From Schlegelella aquatica (GTDB lineage: Bacteria > Pseudomonadota > Gammaproteobacteria > Burkholderiales > Burkholderiaceae_C): a DNA stretch of 64,000 nucleotides. Numbering within the stretch: position 1 is the first letter of the stretch; every line of letters begins with the position of its first letter. Positions 1 through 7,615 of this stretch are shown here, piece after piece. The notes below the pieces were generated by a model. It did no database searches. It had not been told where the DNA came from and saw only the letters and a program-made list of their open reading frames with translations. Both the position numbers and the translations under genes were made by a program. The stretch lies in assembly GCF_026013905.1 (NCBI RefSeq), contig NZ_CP110257.1:3271501-3335500 (forward strand), read 5' to 3'.

Positions 1-504
1 TAAGTCGACCCCGGAGTTCGCCCGCGGCCTGTCGAGCGTCGCCGCGCAGGTGCAGCGCGGCTGGGATGGCGAGCGAACCATGTCCTTGTGCCGGCGCGGC
101 GCGATGTCGGTTGGTGCGATTTACCGCGATGAAACGTCCAGCGAGCGCACCGGTTGCCAGGAAAGCCGGGGCCCCAAGCAGGTAGAGAAACCAACCACTG
201 GCCGCGTGGGATTCGGTCGACTGGGCGACGAAAAACCAGACGGCACAAAGCAAAAGGTGGAGCCCAATGAAGCCACCCACCACCGCTCCCTTGATGCGTC
301 AAAGAGACTCGCCACGCCCGCCCAGATCCAGTGGGGCAAGGCAAACATCATGTACAGAGACGGCAACGTCTCTGCGGTGCGTTCAAGCACGGAAAGGCCC
401 CCTTCCCCTGAGGCGCCGGTGAGTGCCATGACCAGTGCAACAAAGGCTGGGAGTGTCAAACGGACGAGATAGTGTATGCAGGGACTCACACAAAGGGCCG
501 GCAC
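1..504 (-). pseudogene. Frameshifted membrane-protein cassette gene, runs off left edge
   Basis: From a GTG at 504 the minus strand encodes hydrophobic protein (LVRLTLPAFVALVMAL, then PSLYMMFALPHWIWAGVASLF). Near 290-310 the membrane-like reading jumps to another frame (VVGGFIGLHLLLCAVWFF, then GWFLYLLGAPAFLATGALAG), which stays open to position 1. The two halves look like one small multi-pass membrane protein broken by a frameshift. It lies in cassette orientation just downstream of an attC-like site, so it is probably a decayed integron cassette. A plus-strand reading from position 2 (STPEFARGLSSVAAQVQ) could instead be the tail of another gene. The function is unknown. Confidence 0.4.
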
Positions 505-509
505 TTTGA

Positions 510-588
510 GGCAACAGCCTCCGGTACAGCATGCCGGCCCCGCTTCAGCCTATAGCCGCGATATGTCCGAGAAGAGCGGGCGTTAGAC
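510..588 (-). other. attC-like recombination site (weak)
   Basis: A perfect GTTAGAC core lies at 582-588. The opposite boundary is a degenerate GCAAC near 511-515. The arms show limited complementarity, and a 9-bp inverted repeat (GGGCCGGCA 495-503 with TGCCGGCCC 532-540) lies across the left end. The site lies just downstream of the YbjN-like gene, as expected for that cassette's attC, but one end is poorly conserved. Confidence 0.4.
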
Positions 589-608
589 GTCACCCGTCGA
601 TCTCCCGA

Positions 609-1028
609 CTATCGACCTGCCTCTCCGAGGGCCTTCTCCACGAGCTGATCCAAGATGGCTGCTTCTATCTCGAACTCCAGTAACGCCATTGCCACGTTCC
701 ACTCCGAAACCCCGCCCGACACGGAGAGGGCGTGCGTAAAGATGAGGGTGCTCTCCTCTGACACGTACGCCCCCGTCATGAAAGCCAAGTCCGAGTTAAG
801 GCTGTTGGCGGCACTTAGCAGCGCCCCCTCATTCGCGTGGTGCCGGGACGATGCGGTCGACGGTCGCAGGAATCTTACTTGGTGACGCCCAATCACAGCG
901 ACCACGATGGTTTGGTCGTGAACCGTGACTTTCAAACATCCGTTCTCGTCGATGTCTACGGACTTCACGTCTGCCCGTACAAGCGCATCCCGGAGTCGCC
1001 CGAGAGAAAGATTTTCCGGAGATATCAT
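609..1028 (-). CDS. YbjN-like cassette protein
   Basis: This predicts a 139-residue soluble protein starting MISPENLSLGRL. It has an alternating strand/helix pattern and an acidic C-terminal helix (EFEIEAAILDQLVEKAL). The overall look is that of the YbjN / type III chaperone-like fold, but no specific function can be assigned. It is followed at once by an attC-like site and is oriented like the other cassette genes. The ATG lies 14 bases from the end of an insertion sequence, and the frame stays open up to the IS. The original start and ribosome-binding site may therefore have been removed. No good Shine-Dalgarno is visible. Confidence 0.55.
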   Translation of the reverse strand: MISPENLSLGRLRDALVRADVKSVDIDENGCLKVTVHDQTIVVAVIGRHQVRFLRPSTASSRHHANEGALLSAANSLNSDLAFMTGAYVSEESTLIFTHALSVSGGVSEWNVAMALLEFEIEAAILDQLVEKALGEAGR

Positions 1029-1042
1029 GATCGACGAATTAG

Positions 1043-2220
1043 GGAAGGTCTGCACAAAGCCCCCTGAACCGTGCCTGCGCCCCGAGTGACTCGAAATCGA
1101 ATGTCTGCGATGCCCCCTTCGGCCCCAATGCGCCAACACTCCCGCCGATTCGGTGGCCGTGGCGGCCCCGCAGGCCCATTTCGGGCGCACTATGCCCCGG
1201 CTCCCAGGAGTTGGCGGCGCGCCAGCCACAGGTTGGCCAGCGCAAACAGCGTGTGCAGCTGCGCCGTGTTCTTGGCCAGGCCCCGGTAGCGCACCTTCAC
1301 ATGCCCGAACTGGCGCTTGACCACCCGGAAGGGATGTTCCACCTTGGCCCGGATGCGCGCCTTCAAACGCTCGAGTTGCTCGGTCAGCCCTTCGATGGGA
1401 TCGGTCTTGTCCAAGGCCCGCCGCTGGCCCGGCTTCATGGCGATGTGCCACTGCACTCCGGGCGGCGCGTCAGCTCGTTTGCCCGCACCCTGGTAGCCCG
1501 CATCGGCAAACACGTCGCGCTCGTGCCCATGCAGCAGGCTGGCGGCCTCGACCACGTCGTTGACGTGCCCGCCAGTGCCGCGCGCGGTGTGCACCAGGCC
1601 CGAGTCGGCATCCACGCCGATGTGGCACTTCATGCCGAAGTACCACTGCTGGCCCTTGCGGCTTTGCTTCATCTCGGGATCACGCTGCCCCGAGGCGTTC
1701 TTGGTGGAGCTCGGGGCTGCGATCAGCGTGGCATCCACCACCGTGCCGCTCCTGAGCAGCAACCCCTTGGCGCCCAGCAGGTCGTTGACGGTCTTCAGCA
1801 TCTGGGCGGCCAGCTGGTGCTGTTCGAGCACGTGGCGGAACCTCAGGATGGTGCTCTCGTCGGGCAGCCGTTCGTCCCAGCCTTCCAGTCCGGCGAACTC
1901 GCGAAACAGCGGCACGTCGTGCAGCGCCTCTTCCATGGCCGGGTCGCTCAGGTTGAACCACTGCTGCATGAAGTGGATGCGCAGCATGGTCTCCGGGGCA
2001 AACGGCGGGCGTCCGCGCCGGCCCTCGGGCAGGTAGGGCGACACCAGCGCCACCAGGTCCGCCCAGGGCACCACGCGTTCCATCTCTTCCAGAAACTCGC
2101 GCCGCCGCGTGCGCTTGGCCGTCATCCCCAGGCCCAGGCTGTGTTGCTTCATGGGCGATATGGTCTCAGCAGCTCATGCTCTTGCCAAGCACGGCGGGGG
2201 CCCATTTGTGCAGACCTTCC
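1043..2220 (-). mobile_element. IS5-family insertion sequence, no matching target duplication
   Basis: The terminal inverted repeats are GGAAGGTCTGCACAAA at 1043-1058 and its reverse complement ending at 2220. The element is 1178 bp and contains one transposase gene. The flanks are TTAG on the left and TCAA on the right. They do not match, although IS5 members usually make a 4-bp YTAR duplication. The right end abuts the core of an attC site. This suggests a deletion or recombination after insertion. The ends resemble those of the element at 8263-9422, so the two are related. Confidence 0.85.
1190..2152 (-). CDS. IS5-family transposase
   Basis: This is a 320-residue DDE transposase of the IS5 group. 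It shows the N-terminal pattern RRREFLEEMERVVPWADL, then MLRIHFMQQWFNLSDPAMEEAL, the first catalytic Asp in GTVVDATLIAAPSSTKN, the second in DVFADAGYQG, and the C-terminal Glu region KVEHPFRVVKRQFG. It appears intact. It shares the family blocks with the transposase at 8379-9359 but is clearly a different, diverged element. Confidence 0.92.
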   Translation of the reverse strand: MKQHSLGLGMTAKRTRRREFLEEMERVVPWADLVALVSPYLPEGRRGRPPFAPETMLRIHFMQQWFNLSDPAMEEALHDVPLFREFAGLEGWDERLPDESTILRFRHVLEQHQLAAQMLKTVNDLLGAKGLLLRSGTVVDATLIAAPSSTKNASGQRDPEMKQSRKGQQWYFGMKCHIGVDADSGLVHTARGTGGHVNDVVEAASLLHGHERDVFADAGYQGAGKRADAPPGVQWHIAMKPGQRRALDKTDPIEGLTEQLERLKARIRAKVEHPFRVVKRQFGHVKVRYRGLAKNTAQLHTLFALANLWLARRQLLGAGA

Positions 2221-2288
2221 TCAACTTTCAACACGAGAGGCCCTGGCCGGCTTGCCGGACAGCGTCCTCTCGATGGAAGGGTTAGAGC
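2221..2288 (-). other. attC site
   Basis: The right core is GTTAGAGC at 2281-2288. The left core is cut to TCAAC at the IS junction (2221-2225). The arms CAACACGAGAGG and CCTCTCGATGGA pair, around a CCGG-CTTG-CCGG centre. The layout and the CTCGATGGA motif are shared with the sites at 2614, 3920 and 7616. Confidence 0.75.
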
Positions 2289-2334
2289 GCACAATTTCCA
2301 CGAAGCCGCCTTGATAATTTTGCCACGAGTGGCG

Positions 2335-2613
2335 CTATGGCATGGGCAGCCTGCAACCGGGACATACTTTCCAGTTTGTCATTTGGTCTTCTGTCTGAAC
2401 GCTGCGGCCTTCGCGTATCTCCCAGTTTTGCCCACAGTTTGGACACTCAGCAAGTATTGGGAAGAGCTTACGAGCTGAGAGCAGGACGACTATTGCGGAG
2501 CATTGCCAGGCCGACGAGGATGCCCCCGAAGCACGTGTAGTTGCGCACCGACCTATTGCGATGGGCGATCTGAACTTGAACTGCTGACGGCGTTGGGGAC
2601 ATGCTCTATGCAC
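2335..2613 (-). CDS. Small zinc-ribbon cassette protein
   Basis: This is a 92-residue protein from a GTG that directly abuts the attC core. The N-terminus is basic, followed by a hydrophobic stretch (SAIVVLLSARKLFPIL). The C-terminal half has two CxxC knuckles, CPNCGQ and CPGCRL, consistent with a zinc ribbon. It fills its cassette exactly: attC at 2614-2682 upstream and attC at 2221-2288 downstream. The function is unknown. The GTG start is chosen because no ATG occurs in the N-terminal part. Confidence 0.55.
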   Translation of the reverse strand: MHRACPQRRQQFKFRSPIAIGRCATTRASGASSSAWQCSAIVVLLSARKLFPILAECPNCGQNWEIREGRSVQTEDQMTNWKVCPGCRLPMP

Positions 2614-2682
2614 GCTCTAACGGTCGACATAAGCGGCAGCCCCTGGCTTGCCGGTAGCTGCCGCTCGATGGAGGGGTTAGGT
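2614..2682 (-). other. attC site
   Basis: The cores are GCTCTAAC (2614-2621) and GTTAGGT (2676-2682). The arms CGACATAAGCGGCAG and CTGCCGCTCGATGGA pair around a CTGGCTTGCCGG apex. It is a compact 69-bp site, very like those at 2221 and 3920. Confidence 0.85.
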
Positions 2683-2698
2683 CTCGCTTGCTGGCAGC

Positions 2699-3097
2699 TC
2701 ATAACGTCTTGATCAAGTCTTGGATGACGTCTGGCTCCATGAACGGCTTGTTTACGTTATTATTCACGAGAAATCCATCAGCGAGAATGGCGCCAAGCTT
2801 TTCCTCTGCGGCCTTGTTGAAGACTCCTGAGTAAATGCGCTTGTATGCATTGAATGTATGAAGCATTCTTCTCGCGGCATTCTCGGCTTCCGAAAGCGTG
2901 ATTGATTGGCCAGAGTTGAAGATCGGTATGAAAATCTGCAGTAGGTCATCCTTCAACTTCTGCTTCAGCTTCCTGCGTTCGTCGATCCGGGCAAACCACA
3001 CGCCAAGCAAGAACGTAGATATTCCCGGAATCCAGGAGTTCACAACACTCTCGAGAGATATCTGCCACCAAACTATGTCATTGACAATGAGGGTCAT
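2699..3097 (-). CDS. Single-pass membrane cassette protein
   Basis: This predicts 132 residues. An N-terminal segment (SWIPGISTFLLGVWFARI) looks like one membrane helix. It is followed by a charged, probably cytoplasmic region (DERRKLKQKLKDDLL) and a helical C-terminus. The ATG at 3097 is chosen because GGAG lies 6 bases upstream. A longer reading would run through the homopolymer and the attC core. The 29-C run (minus strand) lies 23 bases upstream of the ATG. The stop is followed by attC 2614-2682. No family is recognised. Confidence 0.6.
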   Translation of the reverse strand: MTLIVNDIVWWQISLESVVNSWIPGISTFLLGVWFARIDERRKLKQKLKDDLLQIFIPIFNSGQSITLSEAENAARRMLHTFNAYKRIYSGVFNKAAEEKLGAILADGFLVNNNVNKPFMEPDVIQDLIKTL

Positions 3098-3120
3098 GAT
3101 GCTCCGTAGGTGTTCAGGTC

Positions 3121-3149
3121 GGGGGGGGGGGGGGGGGGGGGGGGGGGGG
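3121..3149. repeat. 29-base poly-G tract in cassette 5' region
   Basis: Twenty-nine consecutive G residues lie between the cassette boundary (GTTAGGC on the minus strand, at 3175-3169) and the start codon of the gene at 2699-3097. Tracts this long are unstable during replication and can alter promoter or leader spacing. The exact length may also be a sequencing or assembly artefact. Confidence 0.9.
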
Positions 3150-3168
3150 ATGACTGCGTTTGTGCCAA

Positions 3169-3321
3169 GCCTAACGAATGAAAGGGGCTTCCGTGTCTCG
3201 AACAAGCCGCGTTGCGGCCAACGGCATCGAAGTGCGACGATGGGAAGTGCGATATCAGTAACCGGCGCTGTGCAAGCGGCGAGCCGCTTGCACAGCGCCC
3301 GCGTTGACTGGATGGTTAGCC
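3169..3321 (-). other. attC site with a 17-bp perfect hairpin
   Basis: The cores are GCCTAAC (3169-3175) and GTTAGCC (3315-3321). The apex is a perfect 17-bp inverted repeat, GGCGCTGTGCAAGCGGC at 3264-3280 with its complement at 3283-3299, separated by 2 bases. Pairing continues outward (CAGTAACC with the GTTGACTG side). At 153 bp this is the longest site in the array. The TAA stop of the next gene lies inside the right core. Confidence 0.8.
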
Positions 3322-3861
3322 CTCACAACTCGCCTCCCGCAAATGGATGTGTGGAGCGAGAAATTCATACGCGCGGCGGTTTCGAATTACAAAGGCACGG
3401 ACGAAATGTGTTGCTGCAACATAGACCAGCCGTGCGTTCCAAAGGGCAAACAAGAAGAGTGCCGCGTACCACCCGATATACTCGGAGGGGAACCAGCCCA
3501 GGTAAACACTGAGTAACGCAAGGAAGAGAAGCACGGTCACGCCAGTCATACCCTGCTTGGGCATGGACGAGGCACCCGCGACCACGAAGTAGACGACAAT
3601 TGAGACGGGGATGGCGAGTGCTGCCCACCAGCCGAAGGCCAAGACGGCCAAGACAAAACTAGCAAGCAGCGAGACAGGAGCGCCCACAAAAGCTCCGAGC
3701 ACCACCATCTTCTCGAAGTATGGAGCTTCACCCGTTTCTGCCTCGATACGGGAAAGCGAAACATCCGTATAAAGCTTTCGGGCCATGCTCCGATCGACGC
3801 CAATAAGAAGCGAACCGGATTGAATTCGGGCAACCAGCGCTTGATATTCCTCGTCAGTCAT
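3316..3861 (-). CDS. Multi-pass membrane cassette protein
   Basis: This is a 181-residue protein with a soluble N-terminal third (TDEEYQALVARIQSG) and about four hydrophobic segments, near residues 55-75 (VGAPVSLLASFVLAVLAF), 75-95, 105-125 and 130-145. The ATG at 3861 sits 8 bases from a GGCTAAC core, so the leader is minimal, as in many integron cassettes. The stop codon overlaps the attC core at 3315-3321. No conserved family is recognised. Confidence 0.65.
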   Translation of the reverse strand: MTDEEYQALVARIQSGSLLIGVDRSMARKLYTDVSLSRIEAETGEAPYFEKMVVLGAFVGAPVSLLASFVLAVLAFGWWAALAIPVSIVVYFVVAGASSMPKQGMTGVTVLLFLALLSVYLGWFPSEYIGWYAALFLFALWNARLVYVAATHFVRAFVIRNRRAYEFLAPHIHLREASCEG

Positions 3862-3919
3862 AGCCAAGGGCTAACGTGTTTTAGGAATCAACAGTTAAGG
3901 GTAACATGGACGACTGATC

Positions 3920-3990
3920 CCCTAAACGTTCGACATGAGCGGTATGACCCGGCTTGCCGGCGCATGTCCGCTCGATGGAGGGGTTAGAGC
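3920..3990 (-). other. attC site
   Basis: The cores are CCTAAAC (3921-3927) and GTTAGAGC (3983-3990). The arms GTTCGACATGAGCGG and CCGCTCGATGGAGGGG flank a CCCGGCTTGCCGG apex. It shares its sequence with the sites at 2221, 2614 and 7616. A second core-like GGCTAAC at 3869-3875 lies just outside and could be the true left boundary. Confidence 0.8.
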
Positions 3991-3999
3991 GGACCGCCG

Positions 4000-4485
4000 C
4001 TACTTGATACCGTACTGAACCTTTATCGACTTCGCTACCAGCGCGGCATCGTACACGGTCGTGCTCAGAGGCGGCTTTTCCTTGAAGAGGACGACGGTGA
4101 TGGAAGGCGCAGGAAAGCTAAAAACGTACGTCTGTCCCCCGTAGGTCTGCGCGGTTCCGCGCGTTGAATTACCGTAGGTTGTCAAGTTGATGTTGGTCGT
4201 AGATGGCGTTGTATAGGCCCCGGTCCTCGAATCGTCGGGGGCAGACCCGATGATGAAGTGACTGTAGCCGTTGGCCAATGCCAGCTCTGCTGCGCGCAGA
4301 AGCGCCAAGTCTGCTGCCTGTGTTTTTGACATATGGCCGTTCGCCTCAAAAGTAACTTTGAAGGCGTTGTCCGCGATCTGCACTTCTTTCCAGCCCCCGC
4401 CGCCCAAGAAAGTGTACGGCCGATATGCAGTTGCGCAGGCGGTCAAGAAGATCGCGGCCAGAGCCGAGCTGATTGGTGCTTTCAT
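4000..4485 (-). CDS. Cassette-borne lipoprotein (CC0125/CC1285-like)
   Basis: This is a 161-residue predicted lipoprotein. A short signal peptide (ISSALAAIFLTAC) ends in an LTAC lipobox. The mature part starts ATAYRPYTFLGGGGW and contains a region rich in Thr, Tyr and Gly (TTPSTTNINLTTYGNST). The YRP...GGW pattern resembles the CC0125/CC1285 lipoproteins common in integron cassettes, though that is a recollection of the family, not a search result. The ATG at 4485 has GGAGG 10 bases upstream. It is flanked by attC sites 4508-4622 and 3920-3990. Confidence 0.7.
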   Translation of the reverse strand: MKAPISSALAAIFLTACATAYRPYTFLGGGGWKEVQIADNAFKVTFEANGHMSKTQAADLALLRAAELALANGYSHFIIGSAPDDSRTGAYTTPSTTNINLTTYGNSTRGTAQTYGGQTYVFSFPAPSITVVLFKEKPPLSTTVYDAALVAKSIKVQYGIK

Positions 4486-4507
4486 AGGATTGATGCCTCC
4501 GTCGTGA

Positions 4508-4622
4508 GCTCTAACGTTGGAGTTGACCGGCAGGCAGCGGCATTGCGCCGCGGGGCGTGTGCTCTCCTGCACGCCTCGCGGCGCAATGCCGCTGCGTGTC
4601 CGGGTCGAACGACCTGTTAGGC
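4508..4622 (-). other. attC site with a 26-bp near-perfect hairpin
   Basis: The cores are GCTCTAAC (4508-4515) and GTTAGGC (4616-4622). The centre is an inverted repeat of 26 bp with a single mismatch, arms 4534-4559 and 4570-4595, and a 10-base loop. It lies downstream of the reverse-transcriptase gene and upstream of the lipoprotein cassette. Confidence 0.85.
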
Positions 4623-4671
4623 CGCATGCGCATGAAGACGAGGTTCACAAGAGCGCTTGTCACGAACGGCA

Positions 4672-6204
4672 TCAGAAAGGCAATTCATCTTCGAGAGGGT
4701 TGGTTTCTGGGGAGCCACAAAGCACCCACTTTGCCATCCACTTCTCCATGGTGCTAAGGCTTTCGCCTGTGATCAGGGGCCAAAGCCACTTTTCGCGCTC
4801 ATCCTTGGACAGGATTTGGGCTGCTAGCAAAATCGAGCGCCTGTCCCAATACGCATAGTGGAGCAGCTGGTTCTTCCTGTCCTTCACCCAAGCCTGGTTG
4901 CCCATTGTTATTGCGGCACGGGCCTGCGGACGGAGCCGTCTGCTCGTGAATACAAAGGAGCGAATCTTAGGCAACTTCAGAAGACCAGAGTGACGAGAGA
5001 AGTACCATTCGAGCCAGAGCCTAACGGCCCTGATGTTTGCGGCAGGATCTTCTGCAAGCGCCTCCAGCTTTGCTCCGTGTGAGTCGATGAAATCCGAATC
5101 CGTGACGGAGTCTAGATACAGAGCAATGTCGTTCGCCGCCGGAGCAAAGAACGACATGTTCTCCATGAGCATCGGAGCGATGTCCGGGATTTCGTGTGCC
5201 CGAGCTCTACGCACGATGGCACGAATCACGCCCAGATCCAGCGAGTCGAACTTTGTGATGCGCTTCAGGGCATCGAGCAAGATTTCTCCGACGTTGTCCA
5301 AGGGAGTCAAATCAACATCTTCAACCTCCATCGTGTAAGGGTTGACAACTTCAATCTCTCCGAGGATTTCAAGCTTCTCCAACTGATATTGATTGTTCAG
5401 CTCCTTCTGCACGAACTCCTCGGACTTGCTGATCCGAGTCTTCTCCGCTGAGAGTGAGAGTCTCTGATTCTCGTGAAGATAGAGGCAAAAGTCCTGCACC
5501 AACGCCTCTAGCTCCTGATATGAGTTTCCGAAGATCCGGAAATCATCAACATACCTAACGTGGTCAAACCCACGACCGTAGACGAACTGATCGACATTGA
5601 TGAGAGTAGCCTCGGCCATGACAATGCTGGCTGCAGGGCCGACAGGGATTCCCTGGGATGCTCTCGTATTGAGCGCAGTGAGGAAATACTCGATTTTCTT
5701 GGAGATCCCCGGTGGGACATCGGTCGCTGACTGAATCGCGTTCTGCAGTCGATGAAGATAGATCTTGTTGTAGAAGTCAGCGATGTCCGCAGAAAGCACG
5801 AATGGGTATGCCTTGGCGAGGTTCTCGCAACGCTCACGATACACATTAAAGCCTGACCCGTCTGCGAAGAAGCTCCTATCGCTCTCCGAGATTCTGTAGG
5901 AGCAGGCGACTTCCGGGCTCGCGCGTGCCCCTTCCACGGACATTGCCACAGTTTTAGCTAACGCTGCATAGATCAACGAATCTATTGGCTCGGGTCGATG
6001 AACGACTCTGAATCCGTTCCGCGTCTTCGGCCAAGGCTCCACTAAGGGCGGGGCTGAAAGCACTTGATCCAGTTCTGAGTTCAGGATGTGCGCTTTCACC
6101 TCGTCCCAGAGGTGGCCGATCGCGAAGAACTCCTCTGCTCGAGGGAAGAAGTCGGTGTCGTAGGGCACTTCGCATAACCCCATTTCCGAAGGCTGAACCG
6201 GCAT
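4672..6204 (-). CDS. Abi/DRT-like reverse transcriptase, 5' end replaced by IS sequence
   Basis: The 510-residue reading frame has the RT palm motifs: SADIADFY (138-145), QGIPVGP (184-190), catalytic RYVDD (217-221) and LSLSAEKTRI (249-258). A roughly 240-residue helical C-terminal region follows. The lack of intron-maturase features, the CSYR motif and the N-terminal DTDFFP motif place it with the stand-alone Abi/DRT (UG) reverse transcriptases, most of whose studied members act in phage defence. The subgroup is not certain. The first 14 codons (MPVQPSEMGLCEVP) come from the IS5-family element. The native 5' end lies beyond the IS at 7465-7539 and joins in frame to give a 520-residue protein. 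As it stands, the start codon and promoter would be IS-derived, so activity is doubtful. Confidence 0.85.
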   Translation of the reverse strand: MPVQPSEMGLCEVPYDTDFFPRAEEFFAIGHLWDEVKAHILNSELDQVLSAPPLVEPWPKTRNGFRVVHRPEPIDSLIYAALAKTVAMSVEGARASPEVACSYRISESDRSFFADGSGFNVYRERCENLAKAYPFVLSADIADFYNKIYLHRLQNAIQSATDVPPGISKKIEYFLTALNTRASQGIPVGPAASIVMAEATLINVDQFVYGRGFDHVRYVDDFRIFGNSYQELEALVQDFCLYLHENQRLSLSAEKTRISKSEEFVQKELNNQYQLEKLEILGEIEVVNPYTMEVEDVDLTPLDNVGEILLDALKRITKFDSLDLGVIRAIVRRARAHEIPDIAPMLMENMSFFAPAANDIALYLDSVTDSDFIDSHGAKLEALAEDPAANIRAVRLWLEWYFSRHSGLLKLPKIRSFVFTSRRLRPQARAAITMGNQAWVKDRKNQLLHYAYWDRRSILLAAQILSKDEREKWLWPLITGESLSTMEKWMAKWVLCGSPETNPLEDELPF

Positions 6205-7463
6205 GAGGGCGCTCGCGTCGTTCAGTTCGGGGTTCTCGGTGCCGCTCAGGCCCCGTCATCGCAGCCTTGGCGGGCGCCCGAGGCCCTGCAAAACTGCGTT
6301 TGCAGGCTCTGCGGGCGCACCTCTCCCTTCATCGCGCACACCCGCACGGGTCATGGCGCACCAGCCAGACCAGCCGCTTGGCGTTGTACGCCGCGCACTT
6401 CAGCAGGATCGCCAGTTCGTTTCTCGCCAGCGTCATCGCCCGCACGCACTTGCCGCCCAACTGCTCGAGGCCGGCGAACACATGTTCGCCTCTGGCGCGG
6501 ACGCGGTTGATCGCCTTGTTGCGCGCGTCCAGTCGCACGCGCCGCTCCTGCCCGGGCTTGGCACGCCGCGCGATGCCGTCGCGCAGCCCGTGGGCCTGCA
6601 GCAACTGGCGGTTGGTCTGCGCGTCGTAGCCTCGGTCGGCCAGCAGCCGCGCGCCGGTGTTGGCGCGGTCCAGCACCTCCTTGAGCGTCTGGCCGTCGTC
6701 GGCGTTGGCCGGCGTGACCTTCGCCCGGCGGATCAGCTTGTAGCGCGCGTCCGCGTTGGCGTGCACCTTGTAGCCGTAGAAGCTCTTGCCGTGCTTCTTG
6801 GTCCAGCGCGCGTCGCGGTCGGTGTGCTGCAGCCGCTTGGCATTCCAGCCCTCGGGCCTGCGGCCTTCGTTGAGCGCTTCGCGCTCGTCCTTGTTCGCCT
6901 GGGTGAGCGGTGCCTGCACGATGCTGGCATCCACGATCTGCCCGCCGCGCGGGATGTAGCCGTGCTGCTGCAACTGCAGGCTCACCGCCTCGAAGATAGC
7001 GCGGCCGCCCAGACCGCCTTGGGCCAAGCGCTGCTTGAAACTCCACAGCGTGCGCGCATCGGGGATGTGCAGTGCTCCGTCCAGGCGGCAGAAGTGCTGG
7101 AAGCTCATGCGGTCCAGCACCTGGTACTCGCAGTCCTCGTCGCTGAGGTTGTACAGCGACTGGATGAACAGCAGCCGCACCATCACCTCGGTGGGGTACG
7201 GCGGGCGCCCGCCTTTGCTACGGTCAGCGCGAGGGCAGGCGGTGTCGACCCGGGCGGCAATGGCCGCGAAGTCGATCAGTTCGTCCATTGCTGCCAGGTT
7301 GGCGATGAAGCCGCCGAGCTTGGCTTGGCGCTGGTCCTGCACGAACAGGTCAGCGCCAGGCTGGTGACGCCACAAAGACGAGGGCTTGATGCGCGGGGTG
7401 ATCATGGGCGACATCATGCCGGCTCACGGGCTGCAAGGGGGAGGGAGGTTTCGAGAAGTGCCC
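6163..7463 (-). mobile_element. IS5-family element inside the reverse-transcriptase gene
   Basis: The ends are GGGCACTTC at 6163 and its complement at 7463. The next bases are also similar (GCATAACC and TCGAAACC). The target duplication CGTA is present at 6159-6162 and 7464-7467. Removing the 1301-bp element and one CGTA restores an uninterrupted RT reading frame (...HITSYY-DTDFFP...), which confirms both ends. Confidence 0.93.
6329..7417 (-). CDS. IS5-family transposase (second type)
   Basis: This is a 362-residue transposase. It has a GGRPPYPTEVMVRLLFIQ block, a catalytic Asp in GGQIVDASIVQAPL, a second in ARLLADRGYDAQTN, and a C-terminal VRARGEHVFAGLEQLGGK block with the Glu. It is longer than, and distinct from, the transposases at 1190 and 8379 and belongs to another IS5 subgroup. 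It is transcribed in the same direction as the gene it interrupts. It looks intact. Confidence 0.9.
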   Translation of the reverse strand: MMSPMITPRIKPSSLWRHQPGADLFVQDQRQAKLGGFIANLAAMDELIDFAAIAARVDTACPRADRSKGGRPPYPTEVMVRLLFIQSLYNLSDEDCEYQVLDRMSFQHFCRLDGALHIPDARTLWSFKQRLAQGGLGGRAIFEAVSLQLQQHGYIPRGGQIVDASIVQAPLTQANKDEREALNEGRRPEGWNAKRLQHTDRDARWTKKHGKSFYGYKVHANADARYKLIRRAKVTPANADDGQTLKEVLDRANTGARLLADRGYDAQTNRQLLQAHGLRDGIARRAKPGQERRVRLDARNKAINRVRARGEHVFAGLEQLGGKCVRAMTLARNELAILLKCAAYNAKRLVWLVRHDPCGCAR

Positions 7464-7464
7464 C

Positions 7465-7539
7465 GTAGTAGCTGGTTATATGCCGCAACGCAAAGTCGAG
7501 GGTCTCGGCAGAGATAAGTGTCTTGAGCGGCTGCGTCAT
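7465..7539 (-). pseudogene. Severed 5' end of the reverse-transcriptase gene
   Basis: From the ATG at 7539 the minus strand encodes MTQPLKTLISAETLDF, then ALRHITSYY, where the IS begins. The helix followed by DTDFFP (now at 6162 and below) is the usual N-terminus of this RT family, so these 25 codons are the native start. The 5' cassette boundary (GTTGGAC at 7622-7616) is 77 bases upstream. That leader holds a small hairpin (GAGCGGC-GA-GCCGCTC, 7564-7579). There is little room for a long upstream ncRNA. Confidence 0.85.
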
Positions 7540-7615
7540 ATCAGGTTCTAAGTCTTAGATCGGGAGCGGCGAGCCGCTCTTTGACGGTCGGATCATCGCA
7601 CTGCGGTCTCATGCG

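Noticed and set aside
1039..1245. ORFs inside the ends of the first IS
   Set aside because: They arise from the IS terminal region and have no similarity to known IS accessory proteins.
4333..4620. Plus-strand ORFs across the cassette array
   Set aside because: They cross attC hairpins and oppose cassette genes that fit their boundaries; no coding features.
6205..6260. Left end of the second IS placed near 6229 because of a GGTTCTCG match
   Set aside because: The GGGCACTTC end at 6163 matches the right end better, gives a CGTA duplication and restores the RT reading frame.
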